Shown here piece after piece: positions 12,804 through 24,028 of a DNA stretch of 64,000 bases (its first letter is position 1; every line of letters begins with the position of its first letter). The translations under genes were made by a program, and so were the position numbers. The notes under the pieces are model-generated. The model made no database searches, was not told where the DNA came from, and worked only from the letters and a program-made list of their open reading frames with translations. The stretch is from Mytilus edulis. Lineage: Eukaryota > Mollusca > Bivalvia > Mytilida > Mytilidae. The stretch covers positions 46,893,838-46,957,837 of the forward strand of contig NC_092345.1 of assembly GCF_963676685.1 (NCBI RefSeq), written 5' to 3'.

Positions 12804-13249
12804 GTAAGTCACCGAAGTTTTATCGGTATAATCTAAAACATTTGTTTAAAAAAAAATATATACTTTTATTTGTATGATTGTTCTTATATGATTGATAACT
12901 AGTGTTTTAATGACTGTTTTGTTGATTGATGAACATGAAACCACTGGCCAAATCTGAAAGACAAAAAATAGTCAACAACGAATATACCTTGTCAAAACAC
13001 TAAAATATGCGGAAGAAATTGAAATGGAAGTTTCCTTTAAATTTGCAGCTTTTTAAATGTGAAAGTCATTGACAAATATTTCAAAATGTTCCAAAAAGTG
13101 TCTTAGTCTTGCACATTTTAATGAGTACTTGAATCGATAGATATAGGCAACAATAGTTTACATTTGTTTAAAACTCAAAGATAACAGACAAAACGAATCG
13201 TAGAAACTCCAAACGCAGCGGTTGAAAACATTATTCAAACTGTATTTAC

Positions 13250-14308
13250 TTGGTGTTTTTTTTTAACGACATTATATATTTATTCACCAAACATGCTCGT
13301 GTATGTAACAATGTATTAGATTTTAGCGAGAGAAATTTATGTATTACTGAAAAATTATTACACCAGGGTTTTCGATATCACAAACTGGTCAAAACATTTA
13401 CTAAATTTTATCACCGGTATAAGGAAATAATTCGTAAATATAACTCAACATGCAGACATCTTATACGTTCAGGTATTTCACATCCAAAATTTTATGGAAA
13501 TATTCTTTATAAAGCACAAAAATGTCAGTATTCTCCTCAGAAACTAACAAAACCTTTAAATAGACTTATTAAAAGGGGATATAGTTACGATACTGTTGTC
13601 AGGTCATTAAAGATTGCATATTTTGGCTTTAACATTGATTCACTGATAGGGTCTTTGCATCGGAACTAAACACATTTATTTCTAAAAAAACAGTTGTTGG
13701 CATGACACGGGTTATGTTCTTCTCATATATTTTATGATAGTATGATACTAAACCCCTAACGGGAGGGATTGTACCTGATATTCATATGATGAAGACATAA
13801 TCTTTCAATCAGTTTAATTGAGGTCTGGAGCTGGCATGTCAGTTAACTGCTAGTAGTCTGTTGTTATTTATGTATTATTGTCATTTTATTTATTTTCTTT
13901 TGTTACATCTTTTGACATCAGACTCGGACTTCTCTTGAACTGAATTTTAATGTGCGTATTGTTATTCTTTTACTTTTCTACATTGGCTAGAGGTATAGGG
14001 GGAGGGTTGAGATCTCATAAACATGTTTAACCCCGCCGCAATTTTGCGCCTGTCCCAAGTCAGGAGCCTCTGGCCTTTGTTAGTCTTGTATGATTTTAAA
14101 TTTTAGTTTCTTGTGTATAATTCGGAGTTTAGTATGACGTCCATTATCACTGTACTATTATGCATATTTTAGGGGCCAGCTGAAGGACACCTACGGGTGC
14201 GGGAATTCTCGCTACATTGAAGACCCATTGGTTGCCTTCGGCTGTTGTTTGCTCTATGGTCGGGTGGTTGTCGCTTTGACATATTCACCATTTCCTTTCT
14301 CAATTTAA
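13250..14308 (+). mobile_element. Reverse-transcriptase element, 3' fragment (copy b)
   Basis: The best-preserved copy of this family. An open frame (13250-13669, intact only from about residue 14) is followed by a 3' UTR of about 640 bp that ends near 14308 with the CATTTCCTTTCTCAATTT block. Other truncated copies are at 7211, 18272, 37117 and 63507. All copies share the 3' end and are cut at different 5' points, as expected of 5'-truncated retroelements. Confidence 0.75.
13270..13669 (+). pseudogene. C-terminal part of RT polyprotein
   Basis: Visible blocks are ARVCNNVLDF, EKLLHQGFRYHKLVKTFTKF and SGISHPKFYGNILYKAQK, ending in IDSLIGSLHRN before the stop at 13669. I recognise this C-terminal pattern (RFARVC, QGFRYHKL, GNILYKAQ) from reverse transcriptases widespread in molluscs and cnidarians that lack an obvious endonuclease. 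No catalytic RT motif is included because the 5' part is missing. Penelope-like affiliation is possible but unproven. Confidence 0.65.
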
Positions 14309-14837
14309 TTGTTACATTGTTACTTCAAGAAACCAAGCTTTTTTTTTTATGCATCCTGTAATATTCTACTGATTACCCAGGTTAGTAATCAGCTGCTGGT
14401 ATATATGTATAAATTATATGTACAAATTTCTTGAAATACAATTGTACAACATTTTAATGCATTATGGTTTTTAATCTATTCAATCGCATATACTTCTTTT
14501 AGTGACTTCAGTAATGGATTAAATCTCATTGTTCTGTTTTCGTTATATCTTTTAAAATACAGTTGGTTAATACTAAGGTTCTCATTAATTTGTAAAATAC
14601 GCATCAATTTCATAACGCACGTTGAGGGTTCAGTTGTATCTTAACAAATTGACTTATATAATATTTTTGTTGAAAAGCTTGAAGCCTCAATGTAATTTCC
14701 TTTCCAGATCAGTTTCTGTCTGGGAATATATACAATTCTTTTAATAGAACTTTCAAACTTTAACATATGAGACCAGGTTTTGGGATGTTTTTTTTAAATA
14801 TGTATTTCTGCTATCCAATTGTTCTTGCAATCTAGTT

Positions 14838-16646
14838 TTTATACGACCGCAAAAATTTTAATTTTTCGTCGTATATTGCTATCACGTTGGCGTCGTCGTC
14901 GTCGTCGTCTTGCGTCGTCGTCGTCCGAATACTTTTAGTTTTCGCACTCAAACTTTGAAATTTTAACACAAGGTTTATGACCACAAAAGGAAGGTTGGGA
15001 TTGATTTTGGGAGTTTTGGTCCCAACATTTTAGGAATTAGGGGCCCAAAAGTGCCCAAATAAGCATTTTCTTGGTTTTCGCACTATAACTTTAGTTTAAG
15101 TAAATTGAAATGTATGAAATTTTGACACAAGGTTTATGACCACAAAAGAAAGGTTGGGATTGATTTTGGGAGTTTTGGTTCCAACAGTTTAGGAGTTAGG
15201 GGCCAAAAAAGGGCCCAAATAAGCATTATTCTTGGTTTTCGCACCATAACTTTAGTATAAGTCAATAGAAATCTATGACATTTAAACACAAGGTTTATGA
15301 CCATAAAAGGAAGGTTGGGTTTGATTTTGGGAGGTTTGGTCCCAACAGTTTAGGAATAAGGGGCCCAAAGGGTCCAAAATTGAACTTTGTTTTATTTCAT
15401 CAAAAATTGAATAATTGGGGTTCTTTGATATGCTGAATCTAACTGTGTATGTAGATTCTTAATTTTTGGCCCCGTTTTCAAATTATTCTACATTAAGATC
15501 CAAAGGGTCCAAAATTAAACTTAGTTTGATTTTAATAAAAAATTGAATCCTTGGGGTTCTTTGATATGCTGAATCTAAAAATGTACTTAGATTTTTTGAT
15601 TATGGGCACAGTTTTCAAGTTGGTTCAAATCGGGGTCCAAAATTAAACTTTGTTTGATTTCATCAAAAATTGAATAATTGGGGTTCTTTGATATGCCAAA
15701 TCTAACTGTGTATGTAGATTCTTAATTTTTAGTCCCATTTTCAAATTGGACTACATTAAAGTCCAAAGGGTCCAAAATTAAACTAAGTTTGATTTTAACA
15801 AAAATTGAATTCTTGGGTTTTTTTTATATGCTGAATCTAAACATATACTTAGATTTTTGATTATGGGCCCAGTTTTCAAGTTGGTTCAAATCAGAATCCA
15901 AAATTATTATATTAAGTATTCAGCAATAGCAAGAAATCTTCAATTGCACAGTATTGTGCAATAGCAAGCAATTTTCAATTGCACAATATTGCGCAATAGC
16001 AAATATTTTCAATTGCACAGTATTGCGCAATAACACGAAATATCTAATTGCACAATATTGTGCAATAGCAAGAAATTTTCAATTGGAGTTATCTTTCTTT
16101 GTCCAGAATAGTAGTTGAATCAACTTAAATCATTGTTTTATACAATATACAATGTATATTCACTTTTACTACCAACTGATAAATTAAAACAATCTTTACC
16201 ATTCAGTGATAACAAGCACTTTATTTTACATTTTAATATTTTATGATATATTTAAATGAGTAGTTATTGTTGCAAACTCCATTAGGAATTTTAATTGAGA
16301 TCAGTTTTGGAAAAAGGGAAAGGGGGATGTGAAAAAAATGGGGGGGGGGGGGGGTTTAAATTTTTCTCATTTCAGATTTCATAAATAAAAAGAAAATTTC
16401 TTCAAACATTTTTTGGAGAGGATTACTATTCAACAGCATAGTGAATTGCTCAAAGGCAAAAACAATATTTTAAGTTCATTAGACCACATTCATTCTGTGT
16501 CAGAAACCTATGCTGTGTCAACTATTTAATCACAATCCAAATTTAGAGCTGAATCCAGCTTAAATGTTGTGTCCATACTTGCCCCAACTGTTCAGGGTTC
16601 AACCTCTGCGGTCGTATATAGCTGCGCCATGCGGAGCATCTGGTTG
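14838..16646 (+). mobile_element. Tandem-repeat-rich element ending in TATACGACCGC
   Basis: The left end reads TTTATACGACCGCA (14838-14851) and the right end carries its reverse complement, TGCGGTCGTATA (16608-16619), followed by GCTGCGCCATGCGGAGCATC. Between them lie a (CGT)n microsatellite (about 14890-14924), three units of about 160 bp (GGTTTATGACCACAAAAG blocks at 14972, 15131 and 15292), four units of about 130 bp (TTCTTTGATATGCTGAATCT type, 15381-15905), and four units of about 35 bp containing GCACAATATTGTGCAATAG (15930-16086). No coding frame is present. Organisation of short unique ends around tandem cores recalls the bivalve 'pearl'-type elements, but the terminal inverted repeat is distinctive. 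Confidence 0.65.
16340..16354. repeat. Poly-G run
   Basis: About 15 G residues in a row within the right part of the tandem-repeat-rich element. A likely site of length polymorphism. Confidence 0.8.
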
Positions 16647-17199
16647 CAAAATAAAATGTTGAGATATAATACCAGTGTCATCTATAATATCATTGACAAA
16701 TATCAAGTAACTATTAATCCAATTAATGTTTTTTTTTTAAATTACCTGTTTACTTATTTGTGTGATGTTGGTAGGTTTTTTTAGTTTGTCCACCACCTGA
16801 TATTACCCAACATTTAAATACTTCTCTATAAAATTCAGGGATATGTTTGATATATTCTAAAATTTTCTTTTTTTCAAAATTCATCTTAAAAATCAACCAA
16901 TTAATACCAAACACACTGAGATATTTTAAAGGCATCAACTTCCAGTGTGAAATATCATTACTAATGAGTTTACTTACCCAAGATGCTTTCAGAGACATGA
17001 AGTAACTCTCTAGTATTTAATTGTTGATATTTATTTTTTTATCAACGACGACTATTTCGACTATCTATTTGCGTATTTGTTTTTGTTGCTTGTGTTTTTT
17101 TTCTCTCTCCATAATTTCTTTTTTAAATAAAATTGGTGACATACATTCGATTGTTAGAGAAAACGATTCCGTCATACTAAAATGCTTCCTTTATTTTAG

Positions 17200-17362
17200 G
17201 TAAATTTATGTGTATCATTTCCGCTGAAATGCCCTGAACCTGCGCAATGGGCACTGCGTGCCAATAGTCACTGTGCAGATCCGTCAAAATACTTTTGTCT
17301 AAAGAATGATCTTATCAAGGGATATTCTGAAAACTGTACAAGATCAGATTTTCAACAACCAG
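17200..17362 (+). CDS. Exon 2, N-terminal cysteine-rich segment
   Basis: 163 bp, open throughout. The acceptor is a T-rich tract ending in TTTTAG at 17199 and the donor is GTAATC at 17363. It encodes about 54 residues with CPEPAQWALRANSHC and DPSKYFC blocks and an N-glycosylation sequon at NCT. It ends in phase 1, and the next exon starts with the two bases completing a glycine codon. Cysteine spacing and the glycan site suggest an extracellular, disulfide-bonded fold. I recognise the pattern from uncharacterised bivalve proteins but can give no function. Confidence 0.65.
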
Positions 17363-17845
17363 GTAATCAATTTTAGCGTATATCCATTATTCATTGTTTT
17401 TTCATTTGAAGGCTATATATTGTTTGTCTACGTCAAAAAGGTTTGATTAGAATGTCTAAAATAAACAAGACAAATGCTTTAATTTTGTTTTCATATAAAT
17501 TGAAGCACACTATGAATTGTTTTACAAAAACGAAACACTTGCTTTAGTGCAAGGTCTATTTAACGCCTTTTATCACCAACAACTATAGATTATAACACAA
17601 CTTATCGAGAAACTCTTAAATTCCTGTATAAATAAGTCAAACGTTCATCATAAGTGCTTCAAATTAAGTTGTTGCCGTCACACGGTTAGAATTCTCAAAT
17701 CAAAAATTAACATCGTTCCCTTTAAAAGGATGTCTCCAAAATTGTGTGCTCTTTGTGAGCACTATTGCAAAACAGAAAACGTTTAAATAAGTATAGGAAA
17801 AACACCTCACGCTTGATCAAATGCCAATGAACTTAATTATTACAG

Positions 17846-18157
17846 GTAGAAAAGCCGTTCTTCGTGGAGGAATAGATGCAGAGTTATGTTCAAAAGAAAG
17901 ATATCAACCATTCCCAATCCGGTTTTACACAAATGTTAGTACACATTGTTTATTTTTGAAATCATTATGTAATGAAGAGGGTCAAGTTGTATATGACCAT
18001 GGAAATCGCAATACTGATATTACCTGCAGATGTGACTACAGACGTGGTTATGCCTTCCTGGTTAAACCAAACAATCCATGCTTCTGTAAACCATTACAAG
18101 AAGATTGTTCTTGCTACTTGAAGACCTGCTCAAATACTAGTCATATACTCTCAACAG
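17846..18157 (+). CDS. Exon 3, core of the cysteine-rich module
   Basis: 312 bp between the acceptor TTACAG (ends 17845) and the consensus donor GTAAGA (18158). It encodes about 104 residues and enters and leaves in phase 1. Landmarks in order are KAVLRGGIDAELC, YQPFPIRFYTNVSTHC, a CNEEGQVVYDHG block, the CRCDYRRGY motif, NPCFC and EDCSCYLKTC. There are at least 11 cysteines and two sequons (NVS, NTS). The symmetric phase-1 borders make it a shuffle-competent module. It has the strongest coding signal in the window outside mobile elements. Function unknown; ligand-binding ectodomain is the natural inference. Confidence 0.75.
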
Positions 18158-18271
18158 GTAAGACTTTCCTTTAAACATAGACATGAGAGATACAATGTAC
18201 ATATATTAGATAGTTACCTTTTCGCGTGTCTTCAAATATAAATAGTTGTACAATACTAACACCTTATAAAG

Positions 18272-18420
18272 GTGAGAATGGAAACGAAGAATGTGCCAAA
18301 GAGACACAACCCGATTAAAGAGAAGAAAATAGACGAAAGCGACTAATGGGTCTTCAACACAGCGAGAATATCCCAAACCCAGACGCGGGTTTCTGCTGGC
18401 CCTTGAACAAAAATGAGAGA
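18272..18420 (-). mobile_element. Reverse-transcriptase element, 3' tip (copy c)
   Basis: About 150 bp of the 3' UTR end of the family seen at 13250-14308, on the reverse strand and well diverged. It starts with GAGAATGGAAACGAAGAATG and reaches TTCTGCTGGCCC. Non-coding. Confidence 0.6.
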
Positions 18421-18838
18421 TTGTTTTCATATTACAGACTTTTGACTACGGTGTTTATATTTTTCAACAGGTAACATACTCTGTGGTAGTACATTCTGGT
18501 TCCCGGTCAAGTATGCACGACAAAAAGTAAAACAAAACATAATAATCAAAGTATTTTTGGGGAGGGATGAAGCTTACTGTTTTACGATACCCTTTCCGTG
18601 TATAGTAAACATAAAACTTATTTTTTCTACTAAATTGTACAGATCTTAAACTTGATTTGACGTCTTTATGTTGCTCTTACTTGACTGAGTACCAGGATTT
18701 TCTTCCACGAAGAAGGTCATCTGTCGATACATTTAAATTGCGGAGTCAAAAGTCGGTAATATAAGAATATAGTCTTATCCTGCAATATTTTACTCAAAAT
18801 ATTTTTTTAAATACACTATGACATCTACATATAACTTA

Positions 18839-19193
18839 TGCTGAGCCGGACTCAAGTAGTTTAACCAGGTGACTGAAATCGCAATCTCGGCAAATATATA
18901 ACGAACACAACTTGTTTTGAAAATTGTAATTATAATATTCCACCAGAAAGGTTTACAAGTAGTCAGTAGATTGGTAAACTGAAAGAAATAAAAAATACAA
19001 TATTTTACAATGTGTACGAATGAAACATGAACGTTAAACACACAATTATTAATCGAGTCAAAAACGAAAGTAGAATTTACAGTTCATTTCTCGGAAATAA
19101 ATAACTTACAGTTCGTATGCATTTACAAATCACTATCCAAATTAACGGAGTTAAACAGATTAATTAATCACAGTTTATGAATGAATCAAACGT
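18839..19193 (-). repeat. 3' LTR of the BEL/Pao element
   Basis: 355 bp matching 22999-23344 with scattered substitutions and a few small indels, for example an extra CCAGGTGA-like stretch near 18866. The + strand edge starts TGCTGAGCC. The divergence of the two LTRs shows the insertion is not recent. Confidence 0.8.
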
Positions 19194-19366
19194 CCAATGT
19201 TGATTGAGTCAATCTTTAAATCGTCAATTGCGCCAATGAAGTTTGTTCCACGGTCAGATCGGAAAATCTTAACTTGACCTCTTATAGCGGCGAATCTTCT
19301 GACGGCGTTTTTGAAGGCTGAAGAGCTTATTTCCTCGATTAGTTCGATGTGAACAGCTCTTGTCAC
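19175..19366 (-). pseudogene. BEL/Pao integrase fragment
   Basis: About 63 codons in which RAVHIELIEEISSSAF and RSDRGTNFIGA are visible, the latter being the second catalytic Asp region of the DDE/retroviral-type integrase core. The frame then crosses directly into the 3' LTR and stops, so the third catalytic Glu region and the C-terminal domain are lost. The upstream part of the integrase (19367-19528) has stops but keeps recognisable residues. Confidence 0.75.
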
Positions 19367-19805
19367 TAATCATGCGAAAAGAATTGCCCAACGCTTTGAG
19401 TTTGCGTATCCACCACGTGTTTTACGTAAAACAATTGTCCAGGGTCCAAAGGTGTCTATTCCAACGTTGGTAAACGGAGAACCTCATGTTGAGCAGATAG
19501 TAAGATGAATTTTTCGGCATTCGAAATACTATTCAGAGACGTCACTGATGCTGCCTGTTTTGACTCGTGTGAACAGGAGAAACGTTCCAAAAAAGGCTAT
19601 CGCTCGAACAAGTGATGTCCAGTTGGAGAATCGGTTGAATCTATCAGTTCCGATACCTTTATGCTCAGGTGTGGCAAATGTTTTTGCAACATTAACAGTA
19701 GCACGGATTTTTCCATCTTCCTCTGGATCTATTAGCTGATATATGTCCTCAGATTTCTTTTGTTCTGAGGAAAGAAGTTGTCTTGGTCCCAATAATCATT
19801 CACTG

Positions 19806-20267
19806 CTATGAATTTCGTTGGCTGGTATGGACCTTGTTCCCGGGATTACGGTTAGTTGGTACATAATTCCATTGACTTGGAGAGCTAAATTTCCTTATTT
19901 TCTCTACTCTATTGGCGACATAGATAAAGAACCTTCTTGTCTCGTTACTGATGTAACCTAAGACCAATTTACTGTCTGTGTATAATTTAATGGTGTCTAT
20001 GTGGACATCTAAATTGTCCACAATGGTTTGTGTGATCTCAACTGCTAATACAGCAGCAGATAGTTCAAGTCGTGGAATAGTGTGACCACTTGTTGGTGCA
20101 ACTTTAGCTTTTACAAGAATGAACCAAATGTTAGGTTCACCACTACTGTCGGTCGTGCGTAGATATGCAACAGCTGCTATGGCTTTTTCAGACGCATCAG
20201 AGAAGACGTGCAACTCCTTTGTGGCGGTTTTGCTGAGATACGGCACGTACGTACGTGGAATGCGCAA
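19806..20267 (-). pseudogene. BEL/Pao RNase H region
   Basis: 153 codons carrying a Pao-type RNase H: ELHVFSDASEKAIAAVAYLR, PRLELSAAVLAVE and LYTDSKLVLGYI, which include the Asp-Glu-Asp residues expected of the active site. The downstream region towards the integrase is continued in another frame at 19529-19792, so a frame break lies near 19800. The segment 20268-20532 linking it to the RT contains stops. Confidence 0.8.
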
Positions 20268-20532
20268 TGTTTTAATAGCAATTAGAGTATCTTTCCAAGA
20301 TTTCCACTCAGCTGCTGTCTCGTCAGAGAGAGATAGGTTGGTCCCAATCGACAGTTTGTGATACTAATTTCCTTAATATAAGTTTCCCTTGTATATTCAA
20401 GGAACCAAAAATCCAAGAGTATCGTAGATGCTGTTAAATGTTGATAAAATTCCTCTCCGAGTGATCAGTTTGTTTTCTGGTGACAATTGGAATAAGAAGT
20501 TGTCAGTGTTTACGTCCTAGTTGTGTCCAAGA

Positions 20533-21588
20533 CTACGTTGTAGGGGTTTGCTGTCGCATTCTAAGTCTAGATCGATCTTTAAGATTTGAAGCCAAATCAC
20601 TGGCATGAAATGCAGACATAATTTCCGTACAATTAGAGGCAAACTTGTGAAGGCGTAAGTTTCCATATTTTGCTAATGCTTGCTGTGTGTCCTTTATGAG
20701 CTTAACAGCTTCTTCTTGTGTAGGACATGACGTAAGGCCGTCGTCGACATAGAAGTCTCTTGTAACAAAGCTAGTCACGTGACTGCCAAACTCTTGTTCT
20801 GATACCTGAGCTGCTTTTCTGGGTCCAAGCGTAGCAACGGCAGGTGACGGACTATTTCCGAAAACATGAACTCTCATGCGGTATTCGACAAGGTTCTCTT
20901 GTAGGTGGTTGTCTTTATGCCATAAAAATTTCAGATAGTGTCGGTGGTCTTTTCTGACTACAAAACAGTGAAACATGTGTTGAACGTCTGCAGTTACTGC
21001 GACCATTTCCTTCCTGAAACGCAGCAGTACTCCCAAGAGATCATTGGTCAAGTCAAACATGACGCTGTTAAGTGAAACTCCGTTACATTTGGTGGACGAA
21101 TCAAACACACCCCTAATCTGATCGGGTTTCTTCGGGTGATAAACACCAAACAATGGTAAATACCAGCACTCTTTGTGGTCGTTTAACGGTGGAGCGAGGT
21201 CTGCATGAATATTGTCTAGGATCTTGCTCATAAATGTGAGAAAGTGTTCCCGCTTTCCTGGGTTTCTATTCAGGCTGGAGACTAACATATTAGCACGATG
21301 AAGAGCTTGTGGTCTGTTGCTTGGCAACGGCTGTCTTGGCACTCGGAACGGTAACGGTGCTACCCAGCTTCCTTCTGAGTCCCTCACAAATTCATTGTCC
21401 ATCTGTTTCATGAACATTTTGTCTTCATATGACATTCCAGGCTTATCATCGTCCCTTGTTTTTTCAAAGAGTGGTGATAGTAAATCTTTCTTAACGGTAT
21501 CTGTGTAGTGTTCCCGAATGTCAAATTTGCTTGTACATGGTTGAAACGTTGACGGTTGTCCTGTAGGTAAAATGTTGGTCCGAGCCAC
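20533..21588 (-). pseudogene. BEL/Pao reverse transcriptase
   Basis: A 351-codon open stretch with GVFDSSTKCNGVSLNS, ADVQHMFHCF (first catalytic Asp) and FYVDDGL, the YxDD-type active site with Val at x. GNSPSPAVAT is also typical of Pao RTs. The N-terminal part (EHYTDTVKKDLLSPLFE onward) is the usual region ahead of the RT domain. Although long and open, it is part of a deleted element with no partner proteins in frame, and translation would need to start at an internal Met. Confidence 0.85.
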
Positions 21589-21745
21589 TTGATCAGATAA
21601 TCAATCTGTTCTGAGTCAGAAACTTGTAACTAGTCTTTCACATTCTTAAAGCTTGCTTTCCATGTATGAAAGGATTCTACTCGGTCGTTAAAGCTTGTTA
21701 GCCGGGCGAACAACAGGTCCTTGCGTAGGAGAAATCTGGTTATCT
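21589..21745 (-). pseudogene. BEL/Pao Gag core remnant joined to RT
   Basis: The reverse-strand translation shows FNDRVESFHTWKASFKN and DYLIKWLGP, a pattern of BEL/Pao Gag cores. It lies immediately upstream of the RT region, whereas an intact element has the rest of Gag, zinc knuckles and a protease in between. One stop interrupts it. This marks the internal deletion junction, at about 21545-21600. Confidence 0.6.
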
Positions 21746-21896
21746 CCGACGTAGGATTGATTTGTTGCTGGTATGCAACAGGGATATATTCTATCACGCA
21801 TTCTTTTTGATGTGAAACAGGTATCTTTTCTCAAACGCTCTGTTTTCCTATGCTAGTTATTGTTCCCAGATCTGGGAATATATTAACTTCTGGTTA

Positions 21897-22496
21897 CTAA
21901 GCATGTGTAGGCAAGACCTCAGGTGTTTGTGATGGCAAGTGTAGTGCCACGGATGGCACGAACGCTGGTGCTTCATGACTTAGCTTAATCTTAACAGGAA
22001 TTTGTTTTATCCTTTGAGGTCCTGTCACTTCCTGAACGGCAGTTGTCACAGGGTGTTTATTGACGAAATCTTGCACACGCTGGAGCGGGTCTTCCGTTTC
22101 GTCAGGGAGATCGCTAAATGCTTGGCTGTCGTCGTATTCCAGGATACGAGCCTCTTCTTCTGCGGCTGCAGCTTTTTTCTGTGTTTGAAGAAGGTTAAAT
22201 TTGGCCTTCAGCTCGGCCTTTCCCCGGCTTACTCGTACGGCCTCTTGTTGCATTTGAGCCTTCCTGCGTATGGCCTCTTGTTCCATTTCGGCCTTTTTGC
22301 GTGCTACTTCCTGTTCCATTTTAGCCTTTTTGTGTGATGCTTCCTGTTCCATTTCATCCTTTTTGCGTGCTGCTTTCTGTTTTATTTCAGTTTGTCTGAA
22401 CAGGGCTTGTTCCTCTAACATTGCCTCTTGTTGTAGGATAAGGGCATGTTTTTCGACAAAGGCTATTTTAGACTTGGACAGACGAATATCTAACAT
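21897..22496 (-). pseudogene. BEL/Pao Gag N-terminal coiled coil
   Basis: 199 codons, charged and repetitive: five to six tandem copies of an ARKKAEMEQEA-like 11-residue unit (22150-22400), predicted to form a long coiled coil. Bivalve BEL/Pao Gag proteins often have such a segment. Downstream is an acidic stretch (DDSQAFSDLPDETED) and then a less conserved tail. Upstream, 22497-22903 keeps Gag-like residues (VRDLTKK) but is broken by stops. Confidence 0.65.
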
Positions 22497-22998
22497 GAGA
22501 TTACATGCTTCTATGTCCTTTTGATTGTCCAGTGGTCTAGTCCTTTTCAGAAAGTCCAGGTATGCATATGTAAGTCTACGATAATTCGTACAGCCTTTTA
22601 CAAGTTTGTTCTGGGCTGTTAAGCGTTGCTGAAGTTCATTGGGTGGTTATATCTGACCAAAGGGCCTCTAATTCTTAACAGAACTTGTCACGTTTTTCTG
22701 TGTAAGCTCCTTTAACTTTTTTTCGTGAGGTCGCGTACTCGCCTCGTCTCGGGATTTTCATCTAAATGTGTGGTTATAGACGAATTCTCTATAAGTTCTT
22801 CAGGGACATCTCTCTCTCGGGGCTGAACCTCTTCTTGCTGTTCGAATCCGCGTGACTGGGATCCATGATGGCTCAGCGTTGTTGGTTTGCTGCCAAAACA
22901 CAAGCTGTGTTGCGTAGTGTCACAGTTACAGCTACGAACGATACTCCGTTGTATTTCCTGATCAGGAGATGTGTAGACAAGTTGTTGTCAATTTACTA

Positions 22999-23344
22999 TG
23001 CTGAGCCGCACTCAACTAGTTTAACTGAAACCGCAATCTCGGCAAATATATAACAAACACAACTTGTTTAGAAAATTGTAATTATAATATTCCACCAGAA
23101 AAGTTTACAAGTAGTCAGTAGATTGGTAAACTGAAAAAAATAAAAATACAATATTTTACAATGTGTACGAATGAAAGATGAACGTTAGATACAAAATTAT
23201 TAATCAAGTAAAAAACGAAAGAATAATTTACAGTTCATTTCTTGGAAATAAATAACTTACAGTTCGTATGCATTTAAAAATCACTATCCAAATTAACGGA
23301 GTTAAACATATTAATTTATCACAGTTTATGAATGAATCAAACGT
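22999..23344 (-). repeat. 5' LTR of the BEL/Pao element
   Basis: 346 bp, the partner of 18839-19193. As transcription would run leftwards, this is the 5' LTR. The bases just inside it (22960-22998) do not show a primer-binding site that I can assign with confidence. Confidence 0.8.
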
Positions 23345-23961
23345 ACTTGACAGTGGTATGTCTCGATTTCCTTAGAGATTTAGTTGTCGTCCATTTAACA
23401 TGTATTGAAATACTGGAGAGGACGGTGTCACAAAAATTAAACACCTTTACGTAGTACAATAAAAACGGTGATGTAAGAAATTGGTCCATTTCGATTTGTT
23501 CCGGATAATTATGAAAACATATGGTAAACAACGAAAGTGAAACAGAATATAACTAAGTATAGCGGAGTTAATTGATACATATATTAAAAATGTATTACAC
23601 ATGATAGAGTTGGAAACTTTGGCTTGTCCAAATTATTTCGGAAGACATACGATTCTCTTAATACGGAAAACTAAATGCTACATGTATTATTAAACTGATG
23701 GTGTATTATGGATGCCTTTACTACCATTATCGTCTATGAAACTATTTTTTTCCGAAAAATATTATACTTAGCTTTCTTGTATTTTGAGGGCCTTAAATCC
23801 GTATAATACAATGTTTTGTTTTGTGCAAACGAATGTAATTATCTAGATCTTGAATAACTATCAGTAACAGGTTAATTTGCTGTAAAGATAACGAACACAT
23901 ATTATACAAAGAGAGCAAAATGTAACTTTAGTAATTAAATTAACTGTCTTCTTGTTTGTAG

Positions 23962-24028
23962 ATAACCAATGTAATTTTGCAACAAATTATTCCATGGAAA
24001 TGCATTGTAAACCAACAACAAACGAGAA
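23962..24028 (+). CDS. Exon 4, end of cysteine-rich module
   Basis: 67 bp between a good pyrimidine tract ending TTTGTAG (23961) and a perfect donor GTAAGT (24029). It enters in phase 1, completing an Asp codon with the last base of exon 3, and encodes DNQCNFATNYSMEMHCKPTT plus a few residues, with two cysteines and an NYS sequon. It leaves in phase 2. Exact phase agreement on both sides supports it despite its small size. Confidence 0.65.

Larger units (their letters stand above)
18839..23344 (-). mobile_element. BEL/Pao LTR retrotransposon, internally deleted
   Basis: Two direct repeats of about 350 bp (18839-19193 and 22999-23344) bracket Gag-, RT-, RNase H- and integrase-like coding sequence, all on the reverse strand. 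The candidate target-site duplication is ACTTA (18834-18838) and ACTTG (23345-23349), one mismatch. At 4.5 kb it is short for the superfamily. The Gag core is followed at once by the RT region, so the rest of Gag and the protease are missing, and the integrase runs directly into the 3' LTR. Numerous stops and frame changes show it is dead. It lies in intron 3 of the host gene in the opposite orientation. Confidence 0.85.

Noticed and set aside
18472-18660. Possible extra exon after TTTTCAACAG
   Set aside because: The acceptor is fair and the frame open, but no good donor follows and the phase from exon 3 to the exon at 23962 already fits.
20119-20361. Plus-strand open frames across the BEL/Pao region (also 19548, 21317, 22002, 22270)
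   Set aside because: They are antisense shadows of the retrotransposon proteins.
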